A stretch of 53,047 nucleotides of DNA from positions 1 through 53,047 of the forward strand of contig JAPORH010000177.1 in assembly GCA_026710325.1 (NCBI GenBank), given 5' to 3'. Positions 11,937-21,682 of the stretch are shown one piece after another. The position numbers and the translations under genes were made by a program. Position 1 is the first letter of the stretch; each line of letters begins with the position of its first letter. The notes beneath the pieces were generated by a model. It searched no databases, was not told the origin of the DNA, and saw nothing but the letters and a program-made list of their open reading frames with translations. This stretch comes from Litoreibacter sp. (GTDB lineage Bacteria > Pseudomonadota > Alphaproteobacteria > Rhodobacterales > Rhodobacteraceae).

Positions 11937-12830
11937 TTGGGACCTGTGCTGGGGGATAAGCCCATCTTTTCTTATTGTTCCGATCCGTCTGTGCTGGAAG
12001 GGCTCTCTTGGGTTTCCTGCTATCTGACCAATGGCAAGCACCTGACGGCCTACACGTCCTTCGGGACGGTTCTGTTGCTCCTCGCGATCACCGCGCCCTT
12101 GGCCTTGGCGCTCGGCTTTGCGGGCGCCACCGCCGCGCGCAGCAACGTTCTGCCGCTTTCGCTGCTGGGCAAAGGCTACACCGCAATCGTGCGCGGCGTG
12201 CCGGATATCGTTTTCTTCCTGTTTTTCGTGATTGCGCTGGATCAGGGTCTTGAATGGCTGCGCCATCAGGCGCTTTGCCCCGATTGGTCGGAGCCTATTC
12301 GCCAAGGCAATGATTTCATCGTCTGCGACCGCGCCAAGCTGCCGCTCAACTCCGCGCCGCAATGGGTGCATGAAACCTACGGCTTCTTTACCGCCGTTTT
12401 CACCTTCGCCATCGTCTTTGGAGCCTTTGCGGCCAACATCCTGTTCGGCGCCATGCGCGCCGTGCCTCATGCGCAGCTGGAGACGGCACAAGCGTTTGGC
12501 ATGACTGAGCGGCAGGTCTTTTGGCGCATTCTGGTGCCGCAGATGTGGCGCTACGCCCTGCCAGGACTGTCCAACCTGTGGCAAATCCTGATCAAGGCCA
12601 CGCCGCTTCTGTTCCTCCTCGGTGTCGAGGATATCGTCTATTGGGCGCGGGAGCTTGGCGGCTCCAAAGGCCCGATCTTTGACTACCCGCATCCCGATTG
12701 GCGGCGCTGGTATTTCTTGGCACTTCTGGTCTTTTACCTTTTGATGACTTGGGGGTCGGAAAAGGCGTTCGCCCGGCTCACCCGCAGCTTCAGCCACGGG
12801 CAAAACCTGTCACCTGGAAAGGTGAACTGA
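11937..12830 (+). CDS. Amino acid ABC transporter permease (HisQ-like)
   Basis: A 297-residue inner membrane permease with several hydrophobic segments. The cytoplasmic EAA-type loop is visible as VPHAQLETAQAFGMTERQVFWRILVP. The loop between the second and third transmembrane regions (about residues 100-145) is longer than in E. coli HisQ. The only sensible start is TTG 11937, with AAGGG seven bases upstream. The ATG at 11890 is out of frame. Its stop overlaps the next permease start by one base. It should pair with the next permease as a heterodimer. Confidence 0.9.
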   Translation: MGPVLGDKPIFSYCSDPSVLEGLSWVSCYLTNGKHLTAYTSFGTVLLLLAITAPLALALGFAGATAARSNVLPLSLLGKGYTAIVRGVPDIVFFLFFVIALDQGLEWLRHQALCPDWSEPIRQGNDFIVCDRAKLPLNSAPQWVHETYGFFTAVFTFAIVFGAFAANILFGAMRAVPHAQLETAQAFGMTERQVFWRILVPQMWRYALPGLSNLWQILIKATPLLFLLGVEDIVYWARELGGSKGPIFDYPHPDWRRWYFLALLVFYLLMTWGSEKAFARLTRSFSHGQNLSPGKVN

Positions 12831-13654
12831 TGGAGTGCTGGGACGTCATCCAAGCCTATGCCTTCCGTTCCATCGGCTTTGGCGAGCGGCTTTTGCCCCG
12901 ATCCGATTTCACGCTCTGCCAGCAATTTGTGCTGATCGGGTCCGGGCTTTTGTGGAACATCTATTTCGGGGTGCTTGCACTGGCCTCAGGCTTTTTTCTG
13001 GCTACCGCCATCGCGCTTGGCATGGCGTCGGAAAACCCACTCTTGCGCAAACCCGCCAACGCGTTTGTCTTCATCTTCCGCGGCTCGCCGCTCTTTATTC
13101 AGTTCTTCTTTGCCTATGAAATGTTCGTGCTGCTGCCGCGCGCGGGCATTGAGATCTTTGGCATAACAGTGGAAACCTGGTGGCTAACCCGAGCCTGGGC
13201 AGGCGCTTTGTTTGTCCTGTTTCTGAACACCTCAGCCTATAGCGCGCAGATTTTCTATGGCGCGCTGATGTCGGTCCCCAAAGGCGATATCGAAGCGGCG
13301 GAGGCTTACGGGTTCTCCAAATGGGACAAGTTCCGGCGCATCACCTGGCCCACCATGCTGCGGCTGGCCTGGCCCGGCTACACCAATGAGGCGATCTTTC
13401 TGTTTCACGCCACCACACTGGTGTTTTTCTCCGGCTTCCCGGCCTGGCAGCAACGGGGCGACGCGCTTTACTATGCGAATTACTTCGCCGACAAGACGTT
13501 CAATCCGTTCATCTCTTACCCGATTGTAGCGGGGTATTTCATCTTGCTGACGCTGGTGATTATTTGGATCTTCGAACGTGTGAACCGCCGTCTGAACAAA
13601 CACCTACCCGGGCAGCGCAAGAAGCTACGTTATCGTCCCCAACTCATCAGATGA
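12830..13654 (+). CDS. Amino acid ABC transporter permease (HisM-like)
   Basis: A 274-residue inner membrane permease. The EAA-type loop is VPKGDIEAAEAYGFSKWDKFRRITWP, and FIFRGSPLFIQFFF matches the conserved early segment of the family. ATG 12830 shares its A with the TGA stop of the first permease, and GGAAAGG lies just upstream. An earlier in-frame start at 12698 would lie inside the previous gene and is unlikely. It ends about 90 bases before an SDR gene on the same strand, so transporter and enzymes may be one transcript. Confidence 0.92.
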   Translation: MECWDVIQAYAFRSIGFGERLLPRSDFTLCQQFVLIGSGLLWNIYFGVLALASGFFLATAIALGMASENPLLRKPANAFVFIFRGSPLFIQFFFAYEMFVLLPRAGIEIFGITVETWWLTRAWAGALFVLFLNTSAYSAQIFYGALMSVPKGDIEAAEAYGFSKWDKFRRITWPTMLRLAWPGYTNEAIFLFHATTLVFFSGFPAWQQRGDALYYANYFADKTFNPFISYPIVAGYFILLTLVIIWIFERVNRRLNKHLPGQRKKLRYRPQLIR

Positions 13655-13745
13655 CCCGTCGCGTGCGGCAACTCGTTTGAACGTCACAAAAACCGCTTTT
13701 GCTTGCGTATCTCAACCGATAGCGTCTTCGCCGAGGGAGGAACCT

Positions 13746-14474
13746 ATGGACCAAGTTGCAGTAATCACTGGCGGGGCTCAGGGCATTGGATTGGCCTGCG
13801 CCGAGGCTTTGGCGGAAAAAGGCAGTAAGATCGCGCTTTGGGATATGGATGCGGAGGCATTGCGCGCGGCCAAGGCGACCCTAGGCGAGAACGCCGTCAC
13901 CGCTACGTGTGACATGGCCGATTTTGCGAGCATTGAAAGCGCGCGCGATCAAACGGAACAAGCGCTAGGACCCATCACTCAAGTCGTAAATTCCGCAGGC
14001 GTTGCTGGTATGAACGCCTTGATTGAGGACTACCCTTTGCAGGAGTGGGACAAGATCATCGCCGTCAACCTCACCGGCACCTTCAACCTGCTCAAAGCGC
14101 TGCTGCCCGGTATGAAATCGCGTGGGTATGGGCGCATGGTTCTGATCGCCTCCGTAGCCGGGAAAGAAGGCAACCCCAATGCGTCAGCCTACTCTGCGTC
14201 AAAAGCAGGTGTTATTGGCCTAACCAAATCGGCTGGCAAGGAATGCGCCGATCTTGATATCGCCATCAACTGCGTCACGCCCGCAGCCGCGCGTACCCGC
14301 ATCTTTGATCAGATGAGCGAGGAGCATATAAACTATATGCTCTCCAAGATCCCGCGTGGCCGGTTCCTGGAAGTCGACGAAGCCGCAAAAATGATCACTT
14401 GGCTTTGCTCCGAAGAGAACAGTTTCGCAACCGGCGCGGCATTCGATCTGTCGGGCGGCCGGGCGACCTACTAG
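13746..14474 (+). CDS. Short-chain dehydrogenase/reductase
   Basis: A 242-residue Rossmann-fold oxidoreductase. The cofactor loop is TGGAQGIG, the acidic residue after the second strand (ALWDMD) favours NAD over NADP, and NSAG and the YSASK active site (Tyr and Lys, with the Ser in LIASVAG) are present. The substrate loop CVTPAAARTRIFDQM differs from fatty-acid synthesis FabG and suggests a sugar-acid or hydroxy-acid substrate. ATG 13746 follows GGGAGGAACC, so the longer frame from 13677 is rejected. It lies between the transporter and the hydantoinase pair, and a second SDR at 18724 is a distant paralogue, which supports a catabolic role. Confidence 0.9.
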   Translation: MDQVAVITGGAQGIGLACAEALAEKGSKIALWDMDAEALRAAKATLGENAVTATCDMADFASIESARDQTEQALGPITQVVNSAGVAGMNALIEDYPLQEWDKIIAVNLTGTFNLLKALLPGMKSRGYGRMVLIASVAGKEGNPNASAYSASKAGVIGLTKSAGKECADLDIAINCVTPAAARTRIFDQMSEEHINYMLSKIPRGRFLEVDEAAKMITWLCSEENSFATGAAFDLSGGRATY

Positions 14475-14482
14475 TCTCGGGC

Positions 14483-14878
14483 TTATTCGACGCTTTCTAC
14501 GGGACCGCCCTTTTCGGCCCAGGTCGAAAAGCCCTCTTTCAGATGCGCAGCGTCAAACCCCATGTCCTGCAACGTCGCGACGGTCAAGGCCGATCGCCAG
14601 CCGGAGGCGCAGTGGAACACATAGCGCTTCCCCTCCTGTGCAAAGACTTCCTTGTGATAAGGACTTTCGGGGTCGACCCAGAACTCAACCATCCCGCGGG
14701 GCGCATGCACAGAGCCGGGGATCGCGCCGGTGCGCTGCCGCTCGCGGATATCGCGAATATCGACAACCACAAGATCCGGGTTGCCCAAGCTGGCTATCAA
14801 ATCCGTGGTCTCGACCTCCTCAATCCGCCCCCGGGCGGCCCGGACCATCTCGGCGGCGGTCAATTTGAGTTTTTGCAT
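14483..14878 (-). CDS. Rhodanese-like domain protein
   Basis: A 131-residue single-domain rhodanese. The persulphide-forming Cys sits in the loop HCASGWRSA, preceded by VVVDIRDIRER, the conserved acidic strand. Such proteins carry sulphane sulphur from donors such as thiosulphate. I chose the start at 14878, preceded by AAAGGCAG; the frame is open to 14938. It is on the opposite strand to the cluster around it, converges on the SDR gene with only 8 bases between stops, and is divergent from the hydantoinase genes. So it is probably an insertion into, or interruption of, the catabolic operon rather than part of it. Confidence 0.9.
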   Translation of the reverse strand: MQKLKLTAAEMVRAARGRIEEVETTDLIASLGNPDLVVVDIRDIRERQRTGAIPGSVHAPRGMVEFWVDPESPYHKEVFAQEGKRYVFHCASGWRSALTVATLQDMGFDAAHLKEGFSTWAEKGGPVESVE

Positions 14879-14989
14879 CTTTGCTGCCTTTCGATGAGCC
14901 GTCTTTCGCATGTTGACGCGCAAAATGCGCTCATGCAACCTGCCGCAGCCGGGCCCAATGGACGCCCCTGATCAGAAAGCGACTACCCC

Positions 14990-17068
14990 ATGAAAAACCG
15001 TGTTGGCGTTGATATCGGCGGGACATTCACCGATGTGGCCTTGCAGCATGAGGGCGGAATCGCCACAGCTAAGGTTCTAACCGACTACACCCGGCCCGAG
15101 CAGGCCATCCTTGACGCAATCAAGATTGCTTGTGATGAGGCCAAGGTCGATTTGTCCGATCTGACGCAAGTCATTCACAGCACCACACTTGTGACCAACG
15201 CACTCATCCAAAGGCGTGGCGCGAAGCTCGCTTTCATCACGACCGAGGGGTTTCGGGACGTGATCGAGATGCGCTCGGAAAACCGGTTTGAACAATATGA
15301 CCTGAACCTGTCATTGCCGGTGCCGCTGGTGCCGAGACAGGACCGACTGACCTTGAGAGAGCGGATAGGCCCAGAGGGCGAGGTGCTCTTGGCACTCGAC
15401 CCTGCGGATGTGGAACAGATGGTCACCCGCATCCTCGAAGGCGGGTATGAAGCGGTTGCCATCGGCCTGATGCATTCCTACGCCAACGACACCCATGAGG
15501 TGATGATAGCGGAGGCTTTGCGCAAAGCGGCCCCCGATCTGCCAATCTCGATCTCCTCCGTCATCTCCCCGCAAATGCGGGAGCTGCCTCGCTTTAATAC
15601 AGTCATCGCCAACGCCTATGTGCAGCCGCAGGTCGCGAACTATCTGGGCCGGCTGGTGAACCGACTGCGCGACGAAAGCGTGAGCGCCCCGGTTTTCATG
15701 CTGCATTCTGGTGGCGGGCTGATGTCAGTGGAGGATGCAGCAATGCAACCTGTGCGCCTTCTTGAATCCGGCCCTGCAGGCGGCGCAATTTACGCGGCTG
15801 ATTTCGCCCGGGCTCACGGGCTCGACAAGGTGCTGAGCTTTGACATGGGCGGCACCACCGCCAAGATTTGCCTGATCGAGGACGGCACACCTAAGACGGC
15901 AAACACCTTTGAAATTGCGCGCACCTATCGCTTCAAAAAGGGCTCCGGCATGACCGTATCGACCCCGGTTGTCGAGATGGTGGAGATCGGCGCGGGCGGC
16001 GGCTCCATCGCCTCCATCGACACAATGGGGCGCATCCAAGTCGGGCCGCAATCCGCAGGTTCCGAGCCCGGACCAGCCTGCTACGGACGCGGCGGCAAAG
16101 CGCCCACAGTGACCGACGCAAACCTAATGCTTGGCCGACTTGACCCGGAGAATTTTGCCGGCGGCGCTATCCCGCTTTATCCGGACAAATCGGAGCAAGC
16201 CGTGGCAGACGGGCTTAGCGAGACGACCAGGCTTTCACCCCAAGATGCGGCCTTCGGCGTGACCGAGATGGTGGACGAAAACATGTCCAACGCCGCTCGC
16301 GTTCATACAGTGGAGAACGGCCGCGATATCGAGCATTTCACCATGATCGGGTTTGGCGGCGGCGCGCCGCTCCACGCCTGCAGGCTTTGCGAAAAGCTGC
16401 AACTGAGTGCGCTTCTCATCCCGCCCGGCGCAGGCGTAGGCTCAGCCATCGGCTTCCTAAAAGCGCCTTTCAGCTACGAGGCTTCGCGCGGGCTGTTTCA
16501 ACGCATGTCCGAATTCGATGCGGACGCAGTCAACGCCGTACTTGGCGAACTGGAAGAAGAGGCGCGCGGTTTCGTTAGCGCGGGAACCGACGGGCAAAAC
16601 ACACAAACCAAGCTTGTCGCCTTCATGCGCTACACCGGACAAGGTTGGGAAATCCCAGTGATCCTTCCACACAAGACCTTTAACGACGCAGATCACGACA
16701 TGATCCTCACTGCGTTCGAAGACGCCTACCGCACACTGTTCGGCCGCGTCATCGAGGGGCTGGCCTGCGAAATCACCAATTGGTCGCTCACAGTCTCGAC
16801 ACGCCTGCCTGAGGTGGTCCCGGCGGAGCGCTTCACCAAAGGAGCTGCGGCAGAAAGCCTACGCACCCGTGAGTTCTATGATGCCGGGCTCCGCAAAATG
16901 GTCACGGCACAGGAGGTCGCGCGCGAAGCTTTGACGCCAGGCAGAAGCTTCGATGGCCCGGCTGTCATCGTCGAGAGAGAAACGACCACTATCGTAACAT
17001 CGGCCTTCCGGGTCATAGGGCAGGGCGACGGCTGCCTGCTGCTTCGGCGCAAAGGGAATGACGCATGA
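14990..17068 (+). CDS. Hydantoinase/oxoprolinase subunit A (HyuA family)
   Basis: A 692-residue ATP-dependent hydrolase subunit of the family that opens cyclic amides such as hydantoins, N-methylhydantoin or 5-oxoproline, or acts in acetone carboxylase. The N-terminal VGVDIGGTFTDV segment is the ATP-binding phosphate loop of the actin-like fold. STTLVTNALIQR and LESGPAGGAIYAA are family motifs, and LSFDMGGTTAK is the second phosphate loop. Its stop overlaps the start of subunit B (ATGA), so the two are translated together and likely form a complex. The true substrate is unknown. The nearby amino acid type transporter and RidA suggest a nitrogen-containing ring compound. Confidence 0.92.
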   Translation: MKNRVGVDIGGTFTDVALQHEGGIATAKVLTDYTRPEQAILDAIKIACDEAKVDLSDLTQVIHSTTLVTNALIQRRGAKLAFITTEGFRDVIEMRSENRFEQYDLNLSLPVPLVPRQDRLTLRERIGPEGEVLLALDPADVEQMVTRILEGGYEAVAIGLMHSYANDTHEVMIAEALRKAAPDLPISISSVISPQMRELPRFNTVIANAYVQPQVANYLGRLVNRLRDESVSAPVFMLHSGGGLMSVEDAAMQPVRLLESGPAGGAIYAADFARAHGLDKVLSFDMGGTTAKICLIEDGTPKTANTFEIARTYRFKKGSGMTVSTPVVEMVEIGAGGGSIASIDTMGRIQVGPQSAGSEPGPACYGRGGKAPTVTDANLMLGRLDPENFAGGAIPLYPDKSEQAVADGLSETTRLSPQDAAFGVTEMVDENMSNAARVHTVENGRDIEHFTMIGFGGGAPLHACRLCEKLQLSALLIPPGAGVGSAIGFLKAPFSYEASRGLFQRMSEFDADAVNAVLGELEEEARGFVSAGTDGQNTQTKLVAFMRYTGQGWEIPVILPHKTFNDADHDMILTAFEDAYRTLFGRVIEGLACEITNWSLTVSTRLPEVVPAERFTKGAAAESLRTREFYDAGLRKMVTAQEVAREALTPGRSFDGPAVIVERETTTIVTSAFRVIGQGDGCLLLRRKGNDA

Positions 17069-18711
17069 GCCAGACGAAAGATATCGACCTGCAGATCATG
17101 TGGAACCGCCTGATCGCGGTGGTCGAAGAGCAGGCGATGACGCTCATTCGCACTGCCTTCTCCACATCTGTGCGGGAAGCGGGTGACCTGTCGGCCGGCC
17201 TCTTTGACCGGCAGGGACGAATGATCGCACAAGCGGTGACCGGCACGCCGGGACATGTGAACGCCATGGCCGAAAGCGTCACCCATTTCGTGGCCGAGAT
17301 CGGCGTACAGGAGATGTTTGAGGGCGACGTGCTGATCACCAATGACCCTTGGCTGGGCACCGGGCACTTGCACGACATCACCATCGTAACGCCGGTGTTT
17401 CGCAAGGGCGCCCATATCGGCTTTTTCGCCTGCACTGCCCATATCGTCGACATTGGCGGGCGTGGCTTCGGGCCCGACGCGAATGAGGTCTATGAGGAAG
17501 GCCTCCTGATCCCGATCATGAAATTTGCCGAGCGCGGGGTCGTAGCCAAAGAGCTCGTGCGCCTGATCCGCGCCAACGTGCGCACGCCGGACCAAACGGT
17601 TGGTGATATCTATTCGCTCGCAGCGTGTAACGAAGCGGGCGACCGGCGCTTGCAGTCCATGCTGGACGAGTTCGGGATCGACGATATCGACGCACTGTCC
17701 GAGTTTATTATCGAAACCAGCCGCCGCGCCACGCATGAAGCCATCGCCAAGGTGCCAGACGGCGTGTTCGAGCATGACATGCAGGTCGATGGCTATGACG
17801 CGCCAGTCCATATGCAGGTGCGGCTCGATATAGCAGGCGAACGGATCAAGGCCGATTTTGACGGCACGTCGGGCATGAGCAAATTTGGCGTCAACTGCCC
17901 CGAGGTCTACACCCGCGCCTATGCCTGCTACGGTCTGAAATGCGCCATTGCCCCGCAGGTGCCCAATAACACGGGGTCTCTGGAACCGTTCGAGATCACC
18001 GCACCGGAGGGATGCATCCTAGCGGCCAAACGCCCCGCGCCTGTTTCCGTGCGCCATGTCATGGGACATCTGGTCCCGGACGTGGTCCTCGGCGCGCTGC
18101 ATCAGGCGCTTCCCAACACCGTCCCGGCTGAAGGGGCATCGGCCCTTTGGAACATTCAGATTTCAGCCCGCGCTTCAGACCCTGAGAGTGGCTTGCCCGA
18201 CCGCGAGGTGCTGATGTTCAACTCCGGTGGCACTGGCGCACGCCCCGCGCTCGACGGGCTTTCCGCGACCGCCTTCCCCTCCGGCGTCTCTACCATGAGC
18301 GTTGAGGCAACGGAGCATGTAGGTCCAATCACCGTCTGGCGCAAAGACTTGCGGGAAGGCTCCGGTGGGGCCGGCGCGCAACGCGGAGGCCTGGGGCAAG
18401 TGATCGAAATTTCGCCGCGCGAAGGATATGATTTCTACTTCAACGCCATGTTTGATCGGGTGAAGCACGCCGCCCGCGGGCGTGATGGCGGGCACGCCGG
18501 CAGCCCCGGCGGTGTGGCGCTATCAGATGGGACTGAGCTGGCCTCCAAAGGCCGGCAGCTGATCAAGAACGGCCAACGCCTGCGCCTGAGCTTGCCCGGC
18601 GGCGGCGGTTATGGCACCCCACAGCAAAGGGATCGCAACGCGGTAAAGGCTGATCTGCAGGCTGAACTGATCACACTCGCGCAAGCGAAAACCGATTACG
18701 GCTACGAATAA
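17065..18711 (+). CDS. Hydantoinase/oxoprolinase subunit B (HyuB family)
   Basis: A 548-residue partner of the preceding gene. Family features include the early MWNRLIAVVEEQAMTLIR segment, DLSAGLFDRQGRMIAQ, NDPWLGTGHLHDI and a Gly-rich end (LPGGGGYGTP). In this family subunit B is needed together with A for ATP-driven ring opening. The start ATG 17065 overlaps the stop of subunit A by four bases. The length is normal. The next gene, an SDR, begins 12 bases after its stop, which supports one operon. Confidence 0.92.
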   Translation: MSQTKDIDLQIMWNRLIAVVEEQAMTLIRTAFSTSVREAGDLSAGLFDRQGRMIAQAVTGTPGHVNAMAESVTHFVAEIGVQEMFEGDVLITNDPWLGTGHLHDITIVTPVFRKGAHIGFFACTAHIVDIGGRGFGPDANEVYEEGLLIPIMKFAERGVVAKELVRLIRANVRTPDQTVGDIYSLAACNEAGDRRLQSMLDEFGIDDIDALSEFIIETSRRATHEAIAKVPDGVFEHDMQVDGYDAPVHMQVRLDIAGERIKADFDGTSGMSKFGVNCPEVYTRAYACYGLKCAIAPQVPNNTGSLEPFEITAPEGCILAAKRPAPVSVRHVMGHLVPDVVLGALHQALPNTVPAEGASALWNIQISARASDPESGLPDREVLMFNSGGTGARPALDGLSATAFPSGVSTMSVEATEHVGPITVWRKDLREGSGGAGAQRGGLGQVIEISPREGYDFYFNAMFDRVKHAARGRDGGHAGSPGGVALSDGTELASKGRQLIKNGQRLRLSLPGGGGYGTPQQRDRNAVKADLQAELITLAQAKTDYGYE

Positions 18712-18723
18712 GGACATCACATC

Positions 18724-19467
18724 ATGACAGATAAAAAGATCGCGCTGGTATCGGGCGCTGCCCAAGGGATCGGTCTCGCCTGCGCAGAGGCTTTGGCGGA
18801 GGACGGATATACCGTCATGATGGCCGATATCAAAGACAGCGTCATGAGCGAGGCCGCGCGCCTTGGCGGCGCAGGCTTCATTTGCGATTTCGGCGATGCA
18901 GATGCGATCTTTTCCCTGTTCGATAAAATCGAGGCCGAGCACGGCCCCGTCAGCGCGCTCGTCAACAACGCAGGCGTCGCCATGCCAGGCGATTTTCTGG
19001 ACTATGAGCTTGAGACTTTCGACGCTGTGATCGGGCTGAACTTGCGTGGGGTTTTTGTCGCCACGCAACGCGCCGCCAAAACAATGGCCGCCAAAGGCAT
19101 CGCAGGCGCGATCGTCAACATGTCCTCGATCAATGCCCAAGTCGCCATCCCCGCGATCCCGGCCTATTGCGCCTCCAAAGGCGGGGTAATGCAGCTGACG
19201 AAAGTGGCGGCGCTTGCTCTGGCCGAGAGCAACATCCGCGTCAACGCGGTCGGCCCCGGCTCCATCGACACAGAGATGATGGCGGGCGTCAACGCCAACC
19301 CCGAGGCCTTTAAGAAGGCAATGTCCCGCACGCCACTGGGTCGCCCCGGCACCGCGCGCGAGATCGGTGATGTCGTCGCCTTTCTCTGCTCACCCAAATC
19401 CAGCTACGTGACTGGCGAGACCATCTATGTCGACGGCGGACGCCTCGGCCTGAACTACACCATGTGA
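18724..19467 (+). CDS. Short-chain dehydrogenase/reductase
   Basis: A 247-residue Rossmann oxidoreductase with SGAAQGIG cofactor loop, NNAG, the catalytic Ser in NMSSINA and YCASK. MMADIKD carries an acidic residue that favours NAD. The end [13 protein letters not shown] is a typical SDR C-terminus. It is related to but clearly different from the SDR at 13746. ATG follows AAGGAC. It lies 12 bases after the hydantoinase B gene and 11 bases before a RidA gene, so it probably oxidises an alcohol formed in the same pathway; the substrate is unknown. Confidence 0.9.
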   Translation: MTDKKIALVSGAAQGIGLACAEALAEDGYTVMMADIKDSVMSEAARLGGAGFICDFGDADAIFSLFDKIEAEHGPVSALVNNAGVAMPGDFLDYELETFDAVIGLNLRGVFVATQRAAKTMAAKGIAGAIVNMSSINAQVAIPAIPAYCASKGGVMQLTKVAALALAESNIRVNAVGPGSIDTEMMAGVNANPEAFKKAMSRTPLGRPGTAREIGDVVAFLCSPKSSYVTGETIYVDGGRLGLNYTM

Positions 19468-19478
19468 GGGGAAGACAG

Positions 19479-19829
19479 ATGATCGAACGCATTCACACCT
19501 CTGAACGGATGAGCAAAATCGTCAAGCATAATGGCGTGGCCTATCTCTGCGGCCAGGTTGGCGCGGGCGATTCCGTTTCTGAGCAAACCGCGGACTGCCT
19601 CTCCCGCGTTGATGCACTTCTCAAAGAGGCCGGCTCTGACCGGGAGCATATGCTCCAGGCCGTGATCTGGCTCTCTAATATGGCCGATTTCGCCGAAATG
19701 AACGCCGTCTGGGACGCCTGGGTCCCGGAAGGCTACGCGCCCGCCCGCGCCTGCGGCGAAGCAAAACTCGCTCGCGACGTGCTCAAGGTCGAGATCATTG
19801 TAACTGCTGCGGTGAAAGACCTCGCTTAA
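19479..19829 (+). CDS. RidA family protein
   Basis: A 116-residue member of the RidA/YjgF/TdcF family. RidA enzymes hydrolyse reactive enamines and imines released from amino acids. The C-terminal [17 protein letters not shown] segment contains the Arg that binds the carboxylate and the conserved Glu near the end. There is a GGGGAAG ribosome binding site. A GTG start at 19464 is possible but would overlap the SDR. As last gene of the cluster it suggests that the pathway makes an imine or enamine, in line with breakdown of a cyclic amide or amino acid. Confidence 0.9.
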   Translation: MIERIHTSERMSKIVKHNGVAYLCGQVGAGDSVSEQTADCLSRVDALLKEAGSDREHMLQAVIWLSNMADFAEMNAVWDAWVPEGYAPARACGEAKLARDVLKVEIIVTAAVKDLA

Positions 19830-19862
19830 AGCGCACGGCCTTGGACCTTCAGATTCAAAAGC

Positions 19863-19892
19863 TTGCAGCCGCTTTGCCGTCTGCAACTTTTT
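19863..19892 (+). terminator. Weak terminator after the hydantoinase cluster
   Basis: A 6-bp stem (19863-19868 with 19881-19886) is followed by C and a run of T. The stem is short, so this is only a candidate, but it lies 34 bases after the RidA stop, where a terminator would be expected. Confidence 0.35.
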
Positions 19893-19989
19893 AAAGTCAG
19901 AAAGTCTTAAACCCTTTCCTTCATAAGGCACGCCATATGTTTATGGCGCCGCACGCATGGCGTCTGTTTAGCTGGAGGTCAAGGCAACC

Positions 19990-21255
19990 GTGCCGTCAGT
20001 GCTGTTTATCCATGAAAATTTCCCGGCTCAGTTCGGCGCGCTTGCAGATACGCTCGCGAAACGCGGCTGGTCGGTTGTCTTTGCGACCCAAAAAGAAAGC
20101 GTTTCCCCCAAGAAAGTGCACAAGCTCAGCTCCGGTGTGAAGGTGGTCCGCTACGAACGCGCCCGCGCACCAAGCGACAATCTCCACCCCTATCTACGGG
20201 TGAGCGAAAGCGCGGTGTTGAACGGGCAAGGCTTCGCCCGGCTCGGATTAGAGTTGTCCAAAAATGGGTTCACACCTGACGTTATCATGGCGCATTCGGG
20301 TTGGGGGTCAGGCAGCTTTGCCAAGGTTGTTTGGCCCAACGCAAAGCTTATCCAATATCTCGAATGGTGGTACAATTTTCCGCCCCCTGACGTGAATGAG
20401 GCAGAGGAAGCTAAGCGCTCAAAGCCCGATTGGCATGCACGCACCTTGTCACGTAACCTGCCGTTCTTCCTCGATTTCCAGCAGGCTGATTTAGTGATTA
20501 CGCCTACCAATTTCCAGGCAAGCCAGGCGCCTGATTTCGTGCAACAGAAGCTGATCATTCAACATGACGGGATCGATTGCGACTTCTTTTGCCCAAGTGA
20601 ACCGGGTGAAGAACGATTTGCCTGGGATGGCCTGCCGGACGATGCCCCGATCGTGACTTTTGCGACCCGTGGAATGGAACCGATGCGCGGTTTTCCGACA
20701 TTTATGGCCGCCGCTGCCCAGATGCAAAAGGAGCGGCCCGACATTCACATTGTCATCGCAGGAAACCCAAAAGCGCATTACGGCCCCGAACCAGCGACGC
20801 ACGAAAACTGGAAGGCAAAATGTCTGTCCGAATTCAGCTTTGACGAGGCGCGTTTGCATTTCACTGGCCCGCTTCCCAAAGACCGATACACTCAGCTCCT
20901 GCGTCGTAGCGATGCGCATGTCTATCTGACACGTCCTTTCGTCTTGTCATGGTCGCTGTTGGAAGCGATGGCATCGGCAACTCCAATTGTAGCGAGCGAT
21001 GTACCCCCCGTACGGGAGGTCGCAAATCCAAATGAACATATTCGGGTGGTGCCACCGGATGAGGTCGGTGCGCTATGCCGTGAAATCCACTGGCTGCTTG
21101 ACCACCCAAAACAAGCACGGGAAATGGGCCAACGTGCCCGAAACGAAGTCACAGCCCACTACGATGCCAAAGCTGCGCATGACGTGTTCGAACATCTTAT
21201 GAGATCGCAGCTAGAGGACCTTTCAGCATTTCGAAATGCGATTATGGAAGGCTAG
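19990..21255 (+). CDS. Glycosyltransferase family 4-like protein
   Basis: A 421-residue cytoplasmic glycosyltransferase of the GT-B fold. The N-terminal half begins VLFIHENFPAQFG, and the C-terminal half has the phosphate-binding HDGIDCDFF segment and the nucleotide-sugar motif FVLSWSLLEAMASATPIVASD, where the second Glu is the usual EX7E residue. The GTG start has GGAGGT ten bases upstream. It stands alone between the hydantoinase cluster and the kinase locus. The acceptor and sugar are unknown. It may act in surface polysaccharide synthesis, but no partner genes are adjacent. Confidence 0.9.
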   Translation: MPSVLFIHENFPAQFGALADTLAKRGWSVVFATQKESVSPKKVHKLSSGVKVVRYERARAPSDNLHPYLRVSESAVLNGQGFARLGLELSKNGFTPDVIMAHSGWGSGSFAKVVWPNAKLIQYLEWWYNFPPPDVNEAEEAKRSKPDWHARTLSRNLPFFLDFQQADLVITPTNFQASQAPDFVQQKLIIQHDGIDCDFFCPSEPGEERFAWDGLPDDAPIVTFATRGMEPMRGFPTFMAAAAQMQKERPDIHIVIAGNPKAHYGPEPATHENWKAKCLSEFSFDEARLHFTGPLPKDRYTQLLRRSDAHVYLTRPFVLSWSLLEAMASATPIVASDVPPVREVANPNEHIRVVPPDEVGALCREIHWLLDHPKQAREMGQRARNEVTAHYDAKAAHDVFEHLMRSQLEDLSAFRNAIMEG

Positions 21256-21682
21256 AGGCCAGGTAACGCGTATTGATCCTTAACTAAAGGGACCGGGCCC
21301 AAGCAACATGCACGCATGGTTAATTTGGTGTGGCAGTGCGTAGCGAGAAGGGATGATCGTCCTTCAAACGTTAACCACGACTCTCGCAAACTACACAAAA
21401 TTTAGTTGCGTTTCCCGCCTGTGACGCGGCGGCAAAACCATCGTCATTTTGCGTTTGAGATTCGCCAAAAGCCGTCTCTATATCTGGCGGAAATCCGCTT
21501 ATTCCTCATCAAAAACAACGCTTTGATGGGTTTCCGGAAACACAATCTATCTGAAAAGCTCAGAGTGTTTCCGTCTCAGAAACATCAAACGTCTGCCCAT
21601 ATTTAGACATTATTAACTGTAAAAAATTGCCTAAGAACAGCCGCGTTGGCTGTGGTCTCTTTAAGTTAAGGGTGAGCTTGCA
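21256..21682. other. Non-coding region upstream of the kinase locus
   Basis: A 427-base gap without a convincing gene. It is AT-richer than its neighbours and probably carries the promoter and leader of the kinase locus. Notable items are a perfect 12-base palindrome GTTTCCGGAAAC at 21530-21541 and AAAATTTAGTT at 21397-21407, which recurs upstream of the PstS-like gene at 32610-32620. Several TTAA words are present, but none is spaced as a CtrA box. Confidence 0.5.

Noticed and set aside
11175-12803. Minus-strand open frame of 542 codons across the transporter genes
   Set aside because: It runs antisense to two well-supported transporter genes and codes for a low-complexity, Arg/Gln-rich sequence without a start signal.
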